NCBI GenBank assembly: GCA_963932465.1
Contig: OZ010792.1
Span: forward strand, 513,903,100 to 513,967,099
From: Maratus speciosus
Taxonomy: Eukaryota > Arthropoda > Arachnida > Araneae > Salticidae
Length of the DNA stretch: 64,000 bases
Direction of reading: 5' to 3'
Shown piece by piece: positions 1 to 9,888 of the stretch (position 1 is the first letter of the stretch; every line of letters starts with the position of its first letter). A program made the translations under genes and the position numbers. Under the pieces are notes generated by a model, which had not been told where the DNA came from, ran no database searches, and saw only the letters and a list, made by a program, of their open reading frames with translations.

Positions 1-809
1 TAAGTTAAAAAATAACAGAATTTTTGTTAAATGAAATGATGAAGAGCAATAGTCGCAATTCTTTACAAAATGATACATATTTTAAAATGCTATTAGATTA
101 TCTAATCTAAGAATTAATAAAAATATAAAGTTATCTTAAAACTTGCTCGAAGTGACTCCTTTCGACTGCAATGCAGGAATGTACACGCGAAATAAATTCT
201 TTTAATGCTTTAAGCGCTTTATATACGATCCCTCGAAGCATGGCCCAACTCATCTACGTTCAGATGCAGAAAATTGGAATAAGTCATGCAATTCATAGTT
301 TCATAACTCGGCCCATTTTAGTGTTAGCTGAATGAGACTTTTTATGTCTTAGTTATTAGTGTAATAGAAATTTTTTATTAAATATCACTTTGAGGACTGC
401 GGGACTGTATAAAAATTCAAATTTCGTAACTTTTTATGAAATGTTTTAATTGATCAAAACAACTTTTAAAACAATTTTTTACCTCATTCAATGCATTTTT
501 GTAATTGAAACTATATGTCTATGACAAACGGTTTAGATATTAGCCATTGGACACCATTAAGAGTGGACCAGTCTTAAATTCAGGGGATGGCCGGAGGGCG
601 GGGGGGGGGGGGGTGGACATTCTCCCGGAGCCCGGAGCAATGAGATGCCCCCCCCCCCCCCCCCACCGGAAGATTTGAGATTTTGGGTTTTCATTCGTTA
701 AAAAGTACAATTCCCCTCCGCAACTCTATAATGCCACACCCCGCCCCGGATCTTCATAAATGCCTTCCAGAGAAAAGTGTCTGAAATCAACACTGGAGTG
801 AACACCTGT
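1..809 (-). mobile_element. Mariner-like element, right part, with transposase tail remnant
   Basis: This is a dispersed repeat that runs off the left edge of the window; a second copy lies at 28060-28645. Read on the minus strand, 130-250 encodes a short tail ending S-H-F-E-Q-V-L, and the other copy reads G-G-S-H-F-E-H-V-L. That resembles the G-G-x-H-F-E C-terminus common in IS630/Tc1/mariner-type transposases. The right end is a diverged terminal repeat whose reverse complement begins TACAGGTGTTCACTC, matching TACAGGGTGTCTACTC at 25979. The terminus is interrupted by a 227-bp hAT MITE. No open transposase frame survives. The mariner assignment rests on the short tail and the TIR only. Confidence 0.55.
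569..795. mobile_element. hAT-type MITE with 8-bp target duplication
   Basis: The ends are CAGTCTTAAATTCAGGGG and the complement of CAGTGTTGATTTC, and the element contains long G and C runs. It is flanked by GAGTGGAC (561-568) and GAGTGAAC (796-803), an 8-bp duplication with one mismatch, as expected for hAT. A second copy in opposite orientation lies at 53188-53394 with a perfect 8-bp duplication. Removing it restores a continuous mariner-like terminus. It has no coding capacity. The short frame starting at 777 is chance. Confidence 0.85.
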
Positions 810-1122
810 ATAGTGAAATATACAAGGTACCCCACTCCAACCCGAATTCGGATTTTTTTTCCTTACTTCAGCAAAAATCACGCTAATGCAACAGTATTTT
901 TTACAGATTTACTTTGCTTTATGTATGATCCTTTGTATGATGACAAGAAGAAGTACACGAGAAGTACCGGTGCTACACAAACCACTATCCGCTTCTAAAA
1001 AACAATGAATTAAACTCTCCATATTTTGGAATATAACGGACAGTGCTTACTGTGTCACATTATAGTGCACTTCCAGCACTTCAATGATTTTATCACATTT
1101 CATACAAAAGCAAATAGACCGA

Positions 1123-1505
1123 GAGCCGGCAACACAGACAATCAGTTCATCGAGGTCACGAATGAAATTCTAGGATTAGTTAAATCCTGATTCGCCTATT
1201 AAAAGGCAATCGGTCTGCCAAGTCCTATCTTGGTGGAAAACACCTGAAAACCCGATTTTAGCGGCTGACTCGAAGGTTTACCATTGTGTTTTCCTGCTCC
1301 CAGTCCTCTATGTTTTCATGCCTTTGGGTGCAGGAAAACACAATGGTAAACCTACGTGTCAGCCGCTAGAATCGGGTTTTCAGGTGTTTTCCACCAAGAT
1401 AGGACTTGGCAGACCGATTGCCTTTTAATATGCGAATCAAGATTTGATTAATCCTAGAAATTTATCCGTGAACTCGATGAGATGATTGTCTGAGCTGCCG
1501 GCTTC
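1123..1505. mobile_element. Palindromic MITE (383 bp)
   Basis: The two halves are reverse complements. The outer parts are GAGCCGGC...CAGACAATC and GATTGTCTGAGCTGCCGGCTTC. The inner parts share CGGTCTGCCAAGTCCTATC and the word ACCATTGTGTTTTCCTG around a short centre near 1310. It could fold into one long hairpin. A 5'-truncated relative is at 37490-37780. No protein is encoded. The superfamily is not assigned because I see no convincing target duplication. Confidence 0.85.
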
Positions 1506-2080
1506 CAGTCTAAAAGTTAATCTGGTGAAAACCTCGCCAAAATATCTTCATTGTTGTGAAATTTGTGAACGAAAATGCGAGTTCCGCTTGTAGTGAGGCA
1601 TCCAGTATTTTTGATTGAATTAGACAGGTCCCGATTTAAGATATCTAGGGCCCCGGGGCAAGCATCATTCATCATCCTTCTATCTACACATAGGAATTTT
1701 TTGCGAATAATACGGAAGTGACTAGTACTGAACTTCATACATATTGTATGCATGCATAAATGTCGTGCCAGACACTGCTCACATCTGTATACAGAGTATC
1801 ATAAAATGATGGTCACAACTTTAAGAAATAATACTAGCAGGATAGTCGTAGAAAACATGATAGATTGGTTGACAAGAGTATTTGACTGCAAAATTTTACT
1901 TTTTTTTTTATCTACTTAAGTTATAAAACGTCTAAAAGAAAATGACCCAAATTGGTCATAATTAATGGTTTTAACTTGCTACGTTACAAGGGAAAACGTC
2001 AATAAAAAAAAATCTTTCGAAGACAATAGAATACTAAGTTTTTATAATAAAATTTTAATCATTAGCCGTATAATGAAATA
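1506..2080. other. AT-rich stretch, no recognised feature
   Basis: I see no repeat shared with the rest of the window and no coding signal. The 78-codon minus-strand frame at 1517-1753 has no recognisable motif and I treat it as chance. Confidence 0.5.
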
Positions 2081-3192
2081 CAGTAGAACCTCGATTGTCC
2101 GAAGTAATTGGGACCTACCATCTTTCGAAAAATCGAAATATTCAGATAATCGTGAATGCTTCCATTTTAAGATTAAGGAGAAATATATGCGCTATTTCTT
2201 TTTATTGTAACACATGCTTAATAAAAATAAAGAAGTAGCAAAATGAACACAAGAATAAATTACCGGAATTTTAATTTTGAAATTAAGTACCTTTTACATA
2301 TTTCACAAGGGTTTGAAACAATGGTTTGTTTGTCGCAGTTTCGATTGCCTTTTCTTTGAAGCTCTTTCACAAAGTTTTTTAATATTATTAGTTCACCTGT
2401 ATCACAGTCCAGGGATATGTTTAGGAAAATTTTAGGTCCTTTAAAGGACCCTTCACAAAATAATTTATCTTAAAACAGGACCCTTCACAAAAAATTTTAT
2501 CCCCAAACAGGACCCTTCACAAAACATTTTATCCCAAAACAGGACCCTTCACAAAATTATTTGTCTCTTGAATAGACCTTTCACAGAATTTTTTCACCTT
2601 CAAATTGAACTTTTCACAAATTTAGTCATTTAAAAATAAAATCTGGCCTGTAAGTAAGCAGTTTGAACTCAACAAAGAGCATATTACTTAGCTTTTTATA
2701 TATGAAGGATAGAACATGAAGACATCAATAATTTAAAATTCACAAATTTATGACTAGAATTTTCACAAAAATAAGAAAAACTTCACAATTTCACAAAAAC
2801 AGGAATCTGTGAGAAAAGTCTGGACAGACCCCTGCAGTCTTTCTGCTGCTCCAGCTATGCCAAAGATTCTGCTAAACATTCAAAAGCTTTAGAATTACTG
2901 TTTTGTTCATTTTGTTCGTTCCACTCCGCAACTTACGGCAGCTCAAGTTAAATTCAAAGGAATTCTAAGAAAGGGGATCGAAAATATGTATATGTATTTG
3001 TAGTTCAGAAAGGACCGCTTGCAGATAAGGAATATGATAGTTTAAAAAAAAAAAAAAACTTTAAAAATGGATTTTGCACACAAGAAATGTGATAGTGAAA
3101 AAAAAAAAAAAAAAAAAAAAACCCTTTAAAAATGGATTTTGGTTAACCGAGGGTTTCGGTTAAAAGAGTTTCGGATAAAAAAGGCTCTATTG
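2081..3192 (-). mobile_element. pogo/Tigger-like element, copy 1
   Basis: It starts CAGTAGAACCTCGATTGTCCG and ends with the diverged complement (GGATAAAAAAGGCTCTATTG), flanked by TA on both sides (2079-2080, 3193-3194). Such TIRs and a TA duplication are typical of pogo/Tigger elements. The minus strand of 2340-2990 aligns to the plus strand of 36170-36420 in copy 2, where a tail resembling Tigger transposase C-termini can be read. This copy carries A-runs at 3045-3060 and 3100-3121 and a nested 425-bp insertion. The transposase is dead. Confidence 0.8.
2410..2834. mobile_element. Nested insertion with internal minisatellite
   Basis: Comparison with the uninterrupted site in the other Tigger copy (near 36340) shows that this block is inserted. 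It is flanked by CAGTC at 2405-2409 and 2835-2839. The ends are CAGGGAT and ACCCCTG, short imperfect inverted repeats. Inside, 2435-2620 holds about four to five tandem units of roughly 35 bp, each with the phrase GGACCCTTCACAAAA. CAGGG ends suggest a hAT relative, but the 5-bp rather than 8-bp duplication leaves the superfamily open. Confidence 0.7.
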
Positions 3193-3194
3193 TA

Positions 3195-4075
3195 GTTTGT
3201 TTTTTGCATCGATGGAAAGGGTATGGAAGCAGGGAGGTACTCCCTTCCTAAATATTTGAAAATATATGAATTTTGATCCCATTTGGCTAATTTTAACCAT
3301 TTGGCACCTTTTAATGAAAAAATCCTGATTACTCTTATGGAAGTTCCCTAAAAAGGGTAGCTGGGGCAGTTGCCCCACATGCCCCTGCATTAGTCAGGGC
3401 CTAGAAAAAGGTGATTACGAACTTGGTTTGTTATACAAAAAATGTTTATATTGATGAATATTATCATCCCTGATATTTTACTTCATTAGTTTAGAACACT
3501 TTGTATTTATATGCCTATCTTCATTTACGATTGTAATTTGTTTTCAATTATTTTACGAGAAGCTGACAGAATGATAAAGAAATGGCAGACAGGAAAAAGT
3601 TCAAGGTCAAATATTAGTACTCTTTCATATCTTGAAATACACTACACCCATCACATCGTTGCTCGTACTGTAGGCTCATATTCTAAATACCTTCTCGAAA
3701 ATTCGAATGAGAAAAAAACATTTTGGGGATCTCTCCCTTCTACCTGTTCTTCTTATTTATACTGGTTTTGCCCCCCTCCCCTAAATCTTTACGTCGCTGC
3801 CGTAAGACAAATTCCCGTAAACTAATCTGCGTTTATGTTTACCTCACAGTTATTCCAGCATGTTCTTATGATACAGTCCTCTTTTGTCAGCTGTTAAGAC
3901 TTTATTAAAACCTGTAACGGGTAAGTGCATACTTTTAGTGATATAATAAAGTAGACCAATTCCCTACTATAAGTTTTTTAGTTGATATCAACTTATAAAA
4001 ATAAGTCTTAATGATATGATTTCTTTATTTCCATTTTATTTAATTATGAATTATGTGTAATGTAGAGTCAGTATG
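3195..4075. other. No recognised feature
   Basis: AT-rich with short chance frames at 3187-3390 (-), 3511-3825 (+) and 3723-3908 (+). None shows a family motif, and I see no copies elsewhere in the window. Confidence 0.45.
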
Positions 4076-4180
4076 TATAGTCGTGGGAAAAAAAGTATAC
4101 CCCCATACTAAATTGTACTAAATTCGTCACTAATATAATCGCATAAAAATGTGACTGGCACCAACTGATTAGTAAAATTT
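4076..4180. mobile_element. Tc1-like TIR remnant
   Basis: TAGTCGTGGGAAAAAAAGTATACCCCCATACTAA resembles the ends of the two Tc1-like elements at 47390-48566 and 57190-58241 (CAGTCGTGGAAAAA...AAACACCCCCTACTAA). Only one end is recognisable. Confidence 0.5.
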
Positions 4181-4348
4181 TGCTGGCATGGTCTTGTACA
4201 CATAGAGATTGTATGAGACTCGGAAAAATAAAAAATTACATTACGAGCATCTAATTTTGACATCATATTTAGATTTTCCGGTAATGCTTACCTCAAGATA
4301 CCATAAAGCAAGTTATTCGGTCAAGTATTTTGAGAATTATTGTAGGAA

Positions 4349-4359
4349 TCTATCTCTAT

Positions 4360-4395
<36 letters not shown>

Positions 4396-5455
4396 CTAAC
4401 GCTGTCACCGCTGCCGCCGTAAATTAATTTTTTGTGACCGAACATCCTTGCTAATATTAAGAAAATTACTGCATACAAAAATATGTAAATTGGTAATATA
4501 ATAGAGAAATGTTCGATAAATACGCTGAAGCAGACAATTTTTAAATCGAAGAATTATTTTAAGAGATATTTAATGTTAAAATTGGTCAAAATCGTTCCAT
4601 TTAAAAAATTTATAAGAGCAAAATCTATACATAGGATATAGGAATTTAAACATAAGGATATACATTAGAAGCTCGCGGTGTGCAGACTGCATTTATTTTT
4701 TTTATTTGAGTCCTTTTTTTCAATTTTAAATTCAATTTCTCAACATTTCGAGAGATATTTTTTATGTATTTTAGAAAAGGTTATTATTTTAAATTGCTGC
4801 CAATTGTAAAAACAGCACAAAGAATAATAGCTTGAAAGAAAGAAAACTTAAAAATAATGAATTCATTAATGTGTGTTAAAAGAAGTAAACAGGGGAAATT
4901 ACATCCTATTTAAAATGGTCAAATAATAACATTGCCAAACAGTTTAAATTTAAAAATATATTTGCACGAAACATTTATTTCATATTTTGAGTTGATTTTT
5001 GTAACTAATGTTGCCAATTCTAAGTCAGCGCAAATAGTAATATTTCCTTTCTAACAATAAAAATATTTTCATGTGAATATAAAAAAGAGAAAGGAAACTT
5101 TGGTGAAGATAACGTCAGATTTAAAACGTCTTATTTAAAACAATTTTCTTACAGCGTTGTTAAAAAATACCGGGAGGCAAAGACACTGCCGACTTTGTTC
5201 ATTTTATATTAACTGATTTTCAAATGTTTAACTAATCTTATTTAATCAAACACGAAAACAGCTATTAACAGCAGCTGATTCGGCCTTAAAATCCATCAGT
5301 AAAAAGGAAATGAATGGAAACCAATTTACAGGGAGATCGACACTGGTTTTTTAATTCCAATTCAATCTTCAGCAGTCTCTTTAAAACCGATCAAATTAGC
5401 GTGTTTTTAGGGTCTGAAGGGGGGTTGGCGAGAGGTAGCTCGTAGGAGTCCCTAG
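4349..5455 (+). mobile_element. Helitron-like element, copy 1 (non-autonomous)
   Basis: It begins TCTATCTCTATTCT after an A and ends in CTAG before a T (A^T insertion). The 3' end has the subterminal phrase GGCGAGAGGTAGCTCGTAGGAGTCCCTAG, a decayed version of the GC-rich hairpin seen intact in copy 2 (43105-43137). An A-run lies at 4366-4391. The whole element aligns with 40877-43137, where a further element is inserted. There is no Rep/helicase frame, so it would depend on another copy. Confidence 0.8.
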
Positions 5456-5939
5456 TTTCTGTTAAAAAAAAAAATTCTTAGGTTTAACCATAGGTTTAAT
5501 TAATATTTTTCTTAAAAATAATTTTTTGAAAAAAAAATATGAATATGCAAAATAAAAGCAAAAAAGAACATAATTATAAAAGATTATCTAATGCAAAGCC
5601 TAAGTAAAACAGAACTTTCTCCATTTTCTTCTGATTTCATCTTAGTAGGTGGTATTAAATTTTTATGGTTTTTTACATTCTTTTATTTAACTTTGTTTTG
5701 TTTTGTGTGTGACGAAGGAATTTTGAAATCAATTTTTCACTCACTTCCTAATATGTTTGAATTATTAGGGGGGAAAAAAACAACCCAATTGGATGTGCCA
5801 ATCCCAAAACTTTCTTCTATCTCATACATCTTAATATTTAAAAAAGTAGTTACATATTTTAATATTTCAATATTATTAGTTCAATACTATATCAACTTTG
5901 ATTTTCTCTTAAATTTCTGCTTCAGTCAATTAATCGGGG
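5456..5939. other. AT-rich stretch without recognised feature
   Basis: It contains a 120-codon plus-strand frame (5591-5953) rich in Phe, Leu and Ile. The composition is what AT-rich DNA gives by chance, it has no conserved motif, and its end overlaps the neighbouring repeat. I do not call it a gene. Confidence 0.45.
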
Positions 5940-6892
5940 TAATAAACAATTAAATTTAAAAAATCAAAAAATCCGACTGCGTTAAAAGCGAACTAATTAA
6001 TTATTTCTCGTTAATGTGAAACACTTTTTTTTTTTTTCAATTCCTATACTATTAGCTCACACTCCCGCTATATATATCTTGTTCAAATTTTGAATCGTTA
6101 ATAAAATACTTATTATTCATCCAATCAAGCTGAAATAAATTTTTTAAAACTTGTCGTGGATGACACTTGATGTTAATCCAGTTTTTTTTCAAAAATTTAT
6201 TCATCAATTAAATTAAATTAATTAATTTTCCATAATCGAGAGAGCCCTCTTCTTGATCAAGGTATTTTAAGATCGAGAGAGCCCTCTTCTTGATCAAGGC
6301 ATTTTAAGCGCTAATCAAGGAAAGAAGAATGGGAGAAAAAAAAATTCTCTTATTGACCTAAGTAGGAACTGACTTAAAATATTTTTTTTTTATATTACTT
6401 GTTTATATTACTTACCTATTTTTTTATTTACTTGTATTGATAACTTTTAAGTTGTGTTTAATTGTTCGTTCCTATCTATAAACACACTGTTTTGATGAGG
6501 TCTATAGATGTCTATGATAGTTAGAGTTGCAGTAAAGCTAGAGATCCATAATACATACACAACTTCCAGGTTGTATAATATTTTAACGGAACTTCTGACT
6601 GTAAAATAGTCAATGAAACATCGTCTTCATTTTGAAATACCTTCCAATGATATGCAACTCAATGGGGTGCGTACTTTTTTTTTCGTCTCTACCGACAATT
6701 TGTATTTTACGGCCGCCATTTTGAATTTATACAAAACAAACCCTAGCCTATAACCATTGGGCCGTTAAAACGAATCGATAGAGACCTCATTCATTAAAAT
6801 CCATCCAGTCGTTGGGATGTTTCGAGGGTATAAAGAAATCCACATACACAGATACGCGTGAAACACATAACCCTTCTTTTCAGTCGGGTACA
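5940..6892. mobile_element. Element with ACCCGACTG ends, copy 1
   Basis: The homologous copy at 41435-42357 is an insertion inside a Helitron, which supports mobility. The ends carry CCGACTGCG on the left and CAGTCGGGT on the right, a short inverted repeat. Inside is a direct doublet of about 36 bp (6234-6307, each with GAGAGAGCCCTCTTCTTGATCAAGG), also doubled in the other copy. The segment 6040-6235 is shared in reverse orientation with 8680-8806 and 40420-40560. No coding capacity; superfamily unknown to me. Confidence 0.7.
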
Positions 6893-7245
6893 AACGAGTT
6901 GACTTCGATTATGATATTAATTAAAATCAATAGTTTTTCGTTATTCTTTGGTACATTGGCTGTTTGTGAATAGCCGACTTAGCAGGACGCGAATTTCCGT
7001 CGCTGTACGAGCCGCTGGTGGACAATTTATACAAAAATCGCTATCACAGAGCCCCTTTCCGTCGGAATATTTCCAAATTGAAGGAGGACCTACTGGCCAT
7101 AGCCAAAAATATATACGAAATAGTTGGTTCAATTCTATGCATAAGTTCATACACTTTTCGATGGTACAATGACGACACACGGACAAACGGATATTTTGTA
7201 TAAATATGTTTTGGGGGATCTCTGACTCCTAAAACATGTAAATCC
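6893..7245. repeat. Unassigned host sequence of a hAT MITE
   Basis: Less AT-rich than its surroundings and continuous with 7903-7960 once the hAT insertion is removed. It contains overlapping short frames on both strands (6941-7186 -, 6948-7172 +, 7018-7203 +) but no protein motif I recognise. It may be part of an older repeat; no second copy is visible here. Confidence 0.35.
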
Positions 7246-7253
7246 GTCGAAAA

Positions 7254-7894
7254 CAGAGGCGTCGCCATGGGGGTTATGGGGGAAGGGGGAGCCTCCCCCT
7301 CCAATGTATGTGAACTTGGGAAATTTGAGCTTAGAGTTGGGAAATTCTAGATTTTTGCAACTTTTTCCTTTTTTTAAAATAAAAAAAAAATAAATAAGGT
7401 TTTTTTTTATTGTTTTGCTGACTACCTTTCTGAGTTCTGTAGCAGTAAACTAATTAAATTTTCAAAAGAAATAGAAAAAACAGCTAGACTCAAATTGCCA
7501 CTGTGTTTTTCTGTGCTACGAAAATATAATACATCTACCAGATCTGAATTTCCCTACTTTTGTACATCAACAGTGTCTCTAATCTATTTCCTCCGAAAAT
7601 TTTTTCCTTTCTCAAAAATCTCAAAATATAAGGAGGCTGTTTTCATATGAAGTACGATTATGACGTGTGCATAATAGAAGGCAAAAACTTTCATTAAATG
7701 AGCCAATAATTACAATTTTTATGTTTTTAGTTTCAGTATTTTTCTTTGGAAAGAATTTTTTTTTAGGTATATGTATCATTATTATTAAACACACATTGCA
7801 CATATAATTTTAGTTGGAAAATAGAGCAATTTGTTTCAAGTTGGCAAATTTTTGAATTCTTCCCCCGGAAAAAATATTTGTAGCTACGCCTCTG
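7254..7894. mobile_element. hAT-type MITE with 8-bp target duplication
   Basis: The terminal inverted repeats are CAGAGGCGTCGCCATGGGGG and the complement of CAGAGGCGTAGCTACAAA. They are flanked by perfect 8-bp direct repeats GTCGAAAA at 7246-7253 and 7895-7902. The interior is AT-rich and non-coding (641 bp). Length, TIR and duplication fit non-autonomous hAT elements. Confidence 0.9.
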
Positions 7895-7902
7895 GTCGAA
7901 AA

Positions 7903-8280
7903 AAATTTCGATTATAATACTTTCTTCTGTTGAAGATAGAAGAAAGTAAAAATATGTACAAAGGTGTGTCTCCGATGATAATACAACATTTTAATATATT
8001 TAAAGCTTAATTATAAATTAATAAATTAATTTTAAGGCATTTTTCCGTTAGCCGTCCGCGGATTATAAATCGCTAAATATGCATTATGGTTACAACTGTT
8101 TAGGAGTTACAAAAACTATGCAGTTAATGATGGTCAAACTAAGCTTTCCAAATGGCTGTGAAACTGCAAGAACGAAAATTTTAAGCACTAAAAAGTAGAC
8201 AATATATAAAAAAAAAATAAAGTATATAATATATGAGGACGCGAGTTTCAAAACACGCTTTATTTAAAATTTAACAAGTA
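7903..8280. other. AT-rich stretch with one MITE-end fragment
   Basis: The short word GAGGACGCGAGTTTCAAAA at 8235-8253 matches the terminus of the MITE at 17586-17839 and the start of the 364-bp duplication at 11854. Otherwise no recognised feature. Confidence 0.4.
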
Positions 8281-8806
8281 ATATAAAATGTTTGTTTTTG
8301 AAGTCAATTCCTACTTAGGTCATCAAAGAAAAATTTAATATAATCCCTTAAGCTAATATTAGTTTTTGTTGCTTTAAAATATCTCAATTTGTTGATTTTC
8401 TATAAGCAAGTAGGTTTACAATGGAAGTCAATGGGAATTTGGCGAAATATTAGAGATATCGCCAAGTTGGCGTCACTTTGGGCGACTCATTTTGGTCGCC
8501 AAATTGGGCGATATATCGCCAAGTTGACGATAAACTTGGCGATATTTGGCGACAGAACAGGGTGCCCCCTATGGTAGCCCCCCTTATAAATATGAAGATG
8601 CATTAAATGCTTCAATAACCAATGGCCGCAATTTTGTCTCCCATATAAAACTAAAATTAATTAATTAAAATTTAATTAATGAATTAATATTTGAAAAACT
8701 GTATTAACATCAATTGTCATCCAGTACAAGTTTAAAAAAAATTATTTCAACTTGATAGGATCAATAATAAGTATTTTATTAACGATTGAAAATTTGAACA
8801 AGATAT
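8280..8806 (+). repeat. Dispersed repeat rich in GGCGATAT (copy 1)
   Basis: Three copies lie in the window: here, 33510-33815 (reverse) and 40025-40560. All share 8300-8640, including imperfect repeats of GGCGA/TCGCCAA words around 8440-8560 that can pair with one another. The translated frames at 8389-8577 and 40127-40327 look alike only because the DNA is repeated; there is no gene. The tail 8680-8806 also occurs in the ACCCGACTG element. It stops abruptly where the reverse-transcriptase fragment begins. Confidence 0.8.
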
Positions 8807-9653
8807 TAGTTGCAATACATATAATAATAAAGCCAATAAACTTCTCTTAAAAATTCTTAATCAATTATATGTACTTACTACAAACAATGATAATACACAT
8901 TGTATAAAAAATAGCTATCAACTTGTCAATATTTTAAAAAATCTTCATTGTGTATATAATATAACAACATATGACTTCAAAGATCTTTTTAATAATATAG
9001 ACCTATTAGATTTACATAAAATTATAAATGCATTATTTAAAAAGTATTATAAAAAACTGGAATTACCATCTAATATTGATATTGCATATTTTAAATCTTT
9101 AACTAACTTCATTATCTATAATAATTATATCTTGCAAGATAACACTTTATATTTACAGCATGTCGGTATACCACAAGGCGGTTGTACATCCAGTTTACTC
9201 TCAGACTTATACTTATATCATTATGAACGTAATTTTACTAATAATAATCTACATTTATATCGTTATATTGATGACATAATTTTAATTGATACTGATCATT
9301 CTGCAATTACTCCATTTCCAGTAGATTATCCCACTAATTTGGAATTAACGGAAAACCTTTTATCTAACAATACAATTAACTTCTTAGATCTTAAAATTAC
9401 AATAAAAGACAACAAAACAATCACAGATTTATATGACAAACGTAAAGAATTTAAATTCAAAGTTAATACATTTACAAATTTTAAATCTTGTCTACATCAT
9501 TCTGTATTTCGAAATATAATACTTAATCATTTATATAGAATAAAATGTTTATGTTCTTCTCCTCTAATTAACAATAATATTAAAAAACTAATTTATGATG
9601 CATTAAATCATGGTTTTCCAAAAAAATTCATATATTCATTAATATACAATTAG
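8807..9653 (+). pseudogene. Reverse transcriptase fragment, 5'-truncated retroelement
   Basis: An uninterrupted frame of about 280 codons runs from the repeat junction at about 8807 to a TAG at 9651-9653. I see the polymerase motifs in order: TYDFKDLFNNI (8965-8997, motif A with its Asp), GIPQGG followed by SLLSDLYLY (9166-9220, motif B), YRYIDDII (9258-9281, catalytic YxDD box) and NFLDLKI (9379-9399). A later YDKR-x-EF segment follows. These resemble a group of metazoan reverse transcriptases with DFS-LYT-I, GIPMGT and YIDD blocks, distinct from classical LTR polymerases. The N-terminus is missing, with no start codon in frame near the junction. There is no RNase H, integrase or endonuclease domain. 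The frame is still open, so the insertion is young or only recently cut off. Exact clade is uncertain. Confidence 0.8.
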
Positions 9654-9845
9654 TATTTTTCTTACATGATCTTTTAAAACAAATTAACACATGCGTAAAC
9701 AAAATTACAAAAAAATTATAAATAAAAAAATCTCTATAAAAAATAAAAATTGTAAAATAACATAAAAAAATTATTATAGGATGGATGGGTGGGTAGATGT
9801 TAGAGTACGGAGGAGGGTGGTGTTGTCTGGATAATACGCAATGGT

Positions 9846-9849
9846 TAAT

Positions 9850-9886
<37 letters not shown>
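9846..9886 (+). repeat. A-run
   Basis: About 38 consecutive A, roughly 190 bp after the reverse-transcriptase stop. It could be the poly(A) tail of the retroelement transcript or a simple microsatellite. I cannot tell, as no target duplication is visible. Confidence 0.6.

Positions 9887-9888
<2 letters not shown>

Noticed and set aside
601..613. G and C runs as regulatory G-quadruplexes
   Set aside because: Homopolymer runs recur in many MITEs here (601, 653, 37777, 38045, 50771, 51012, 53255, 60327, 63799) and look like slippage products; no promoter or gene context supports a role.
5591..5953. 120-codon plus-strand frame as a membrane-protein gene
   Set aside because: Hydrophobic composition (Phe, Leu, Ile) follows from AT-rich DNA. 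No motif is visible, and its end runs into a dispersed repeat.
8389..8577. Apparent protein conserved with 40127-40327
   Set aside because: Similarity is that of the DNA repeat as a whole. The third copy (33536-33724) is open on the opposite strand, and there is no coding-type substitution pattern.
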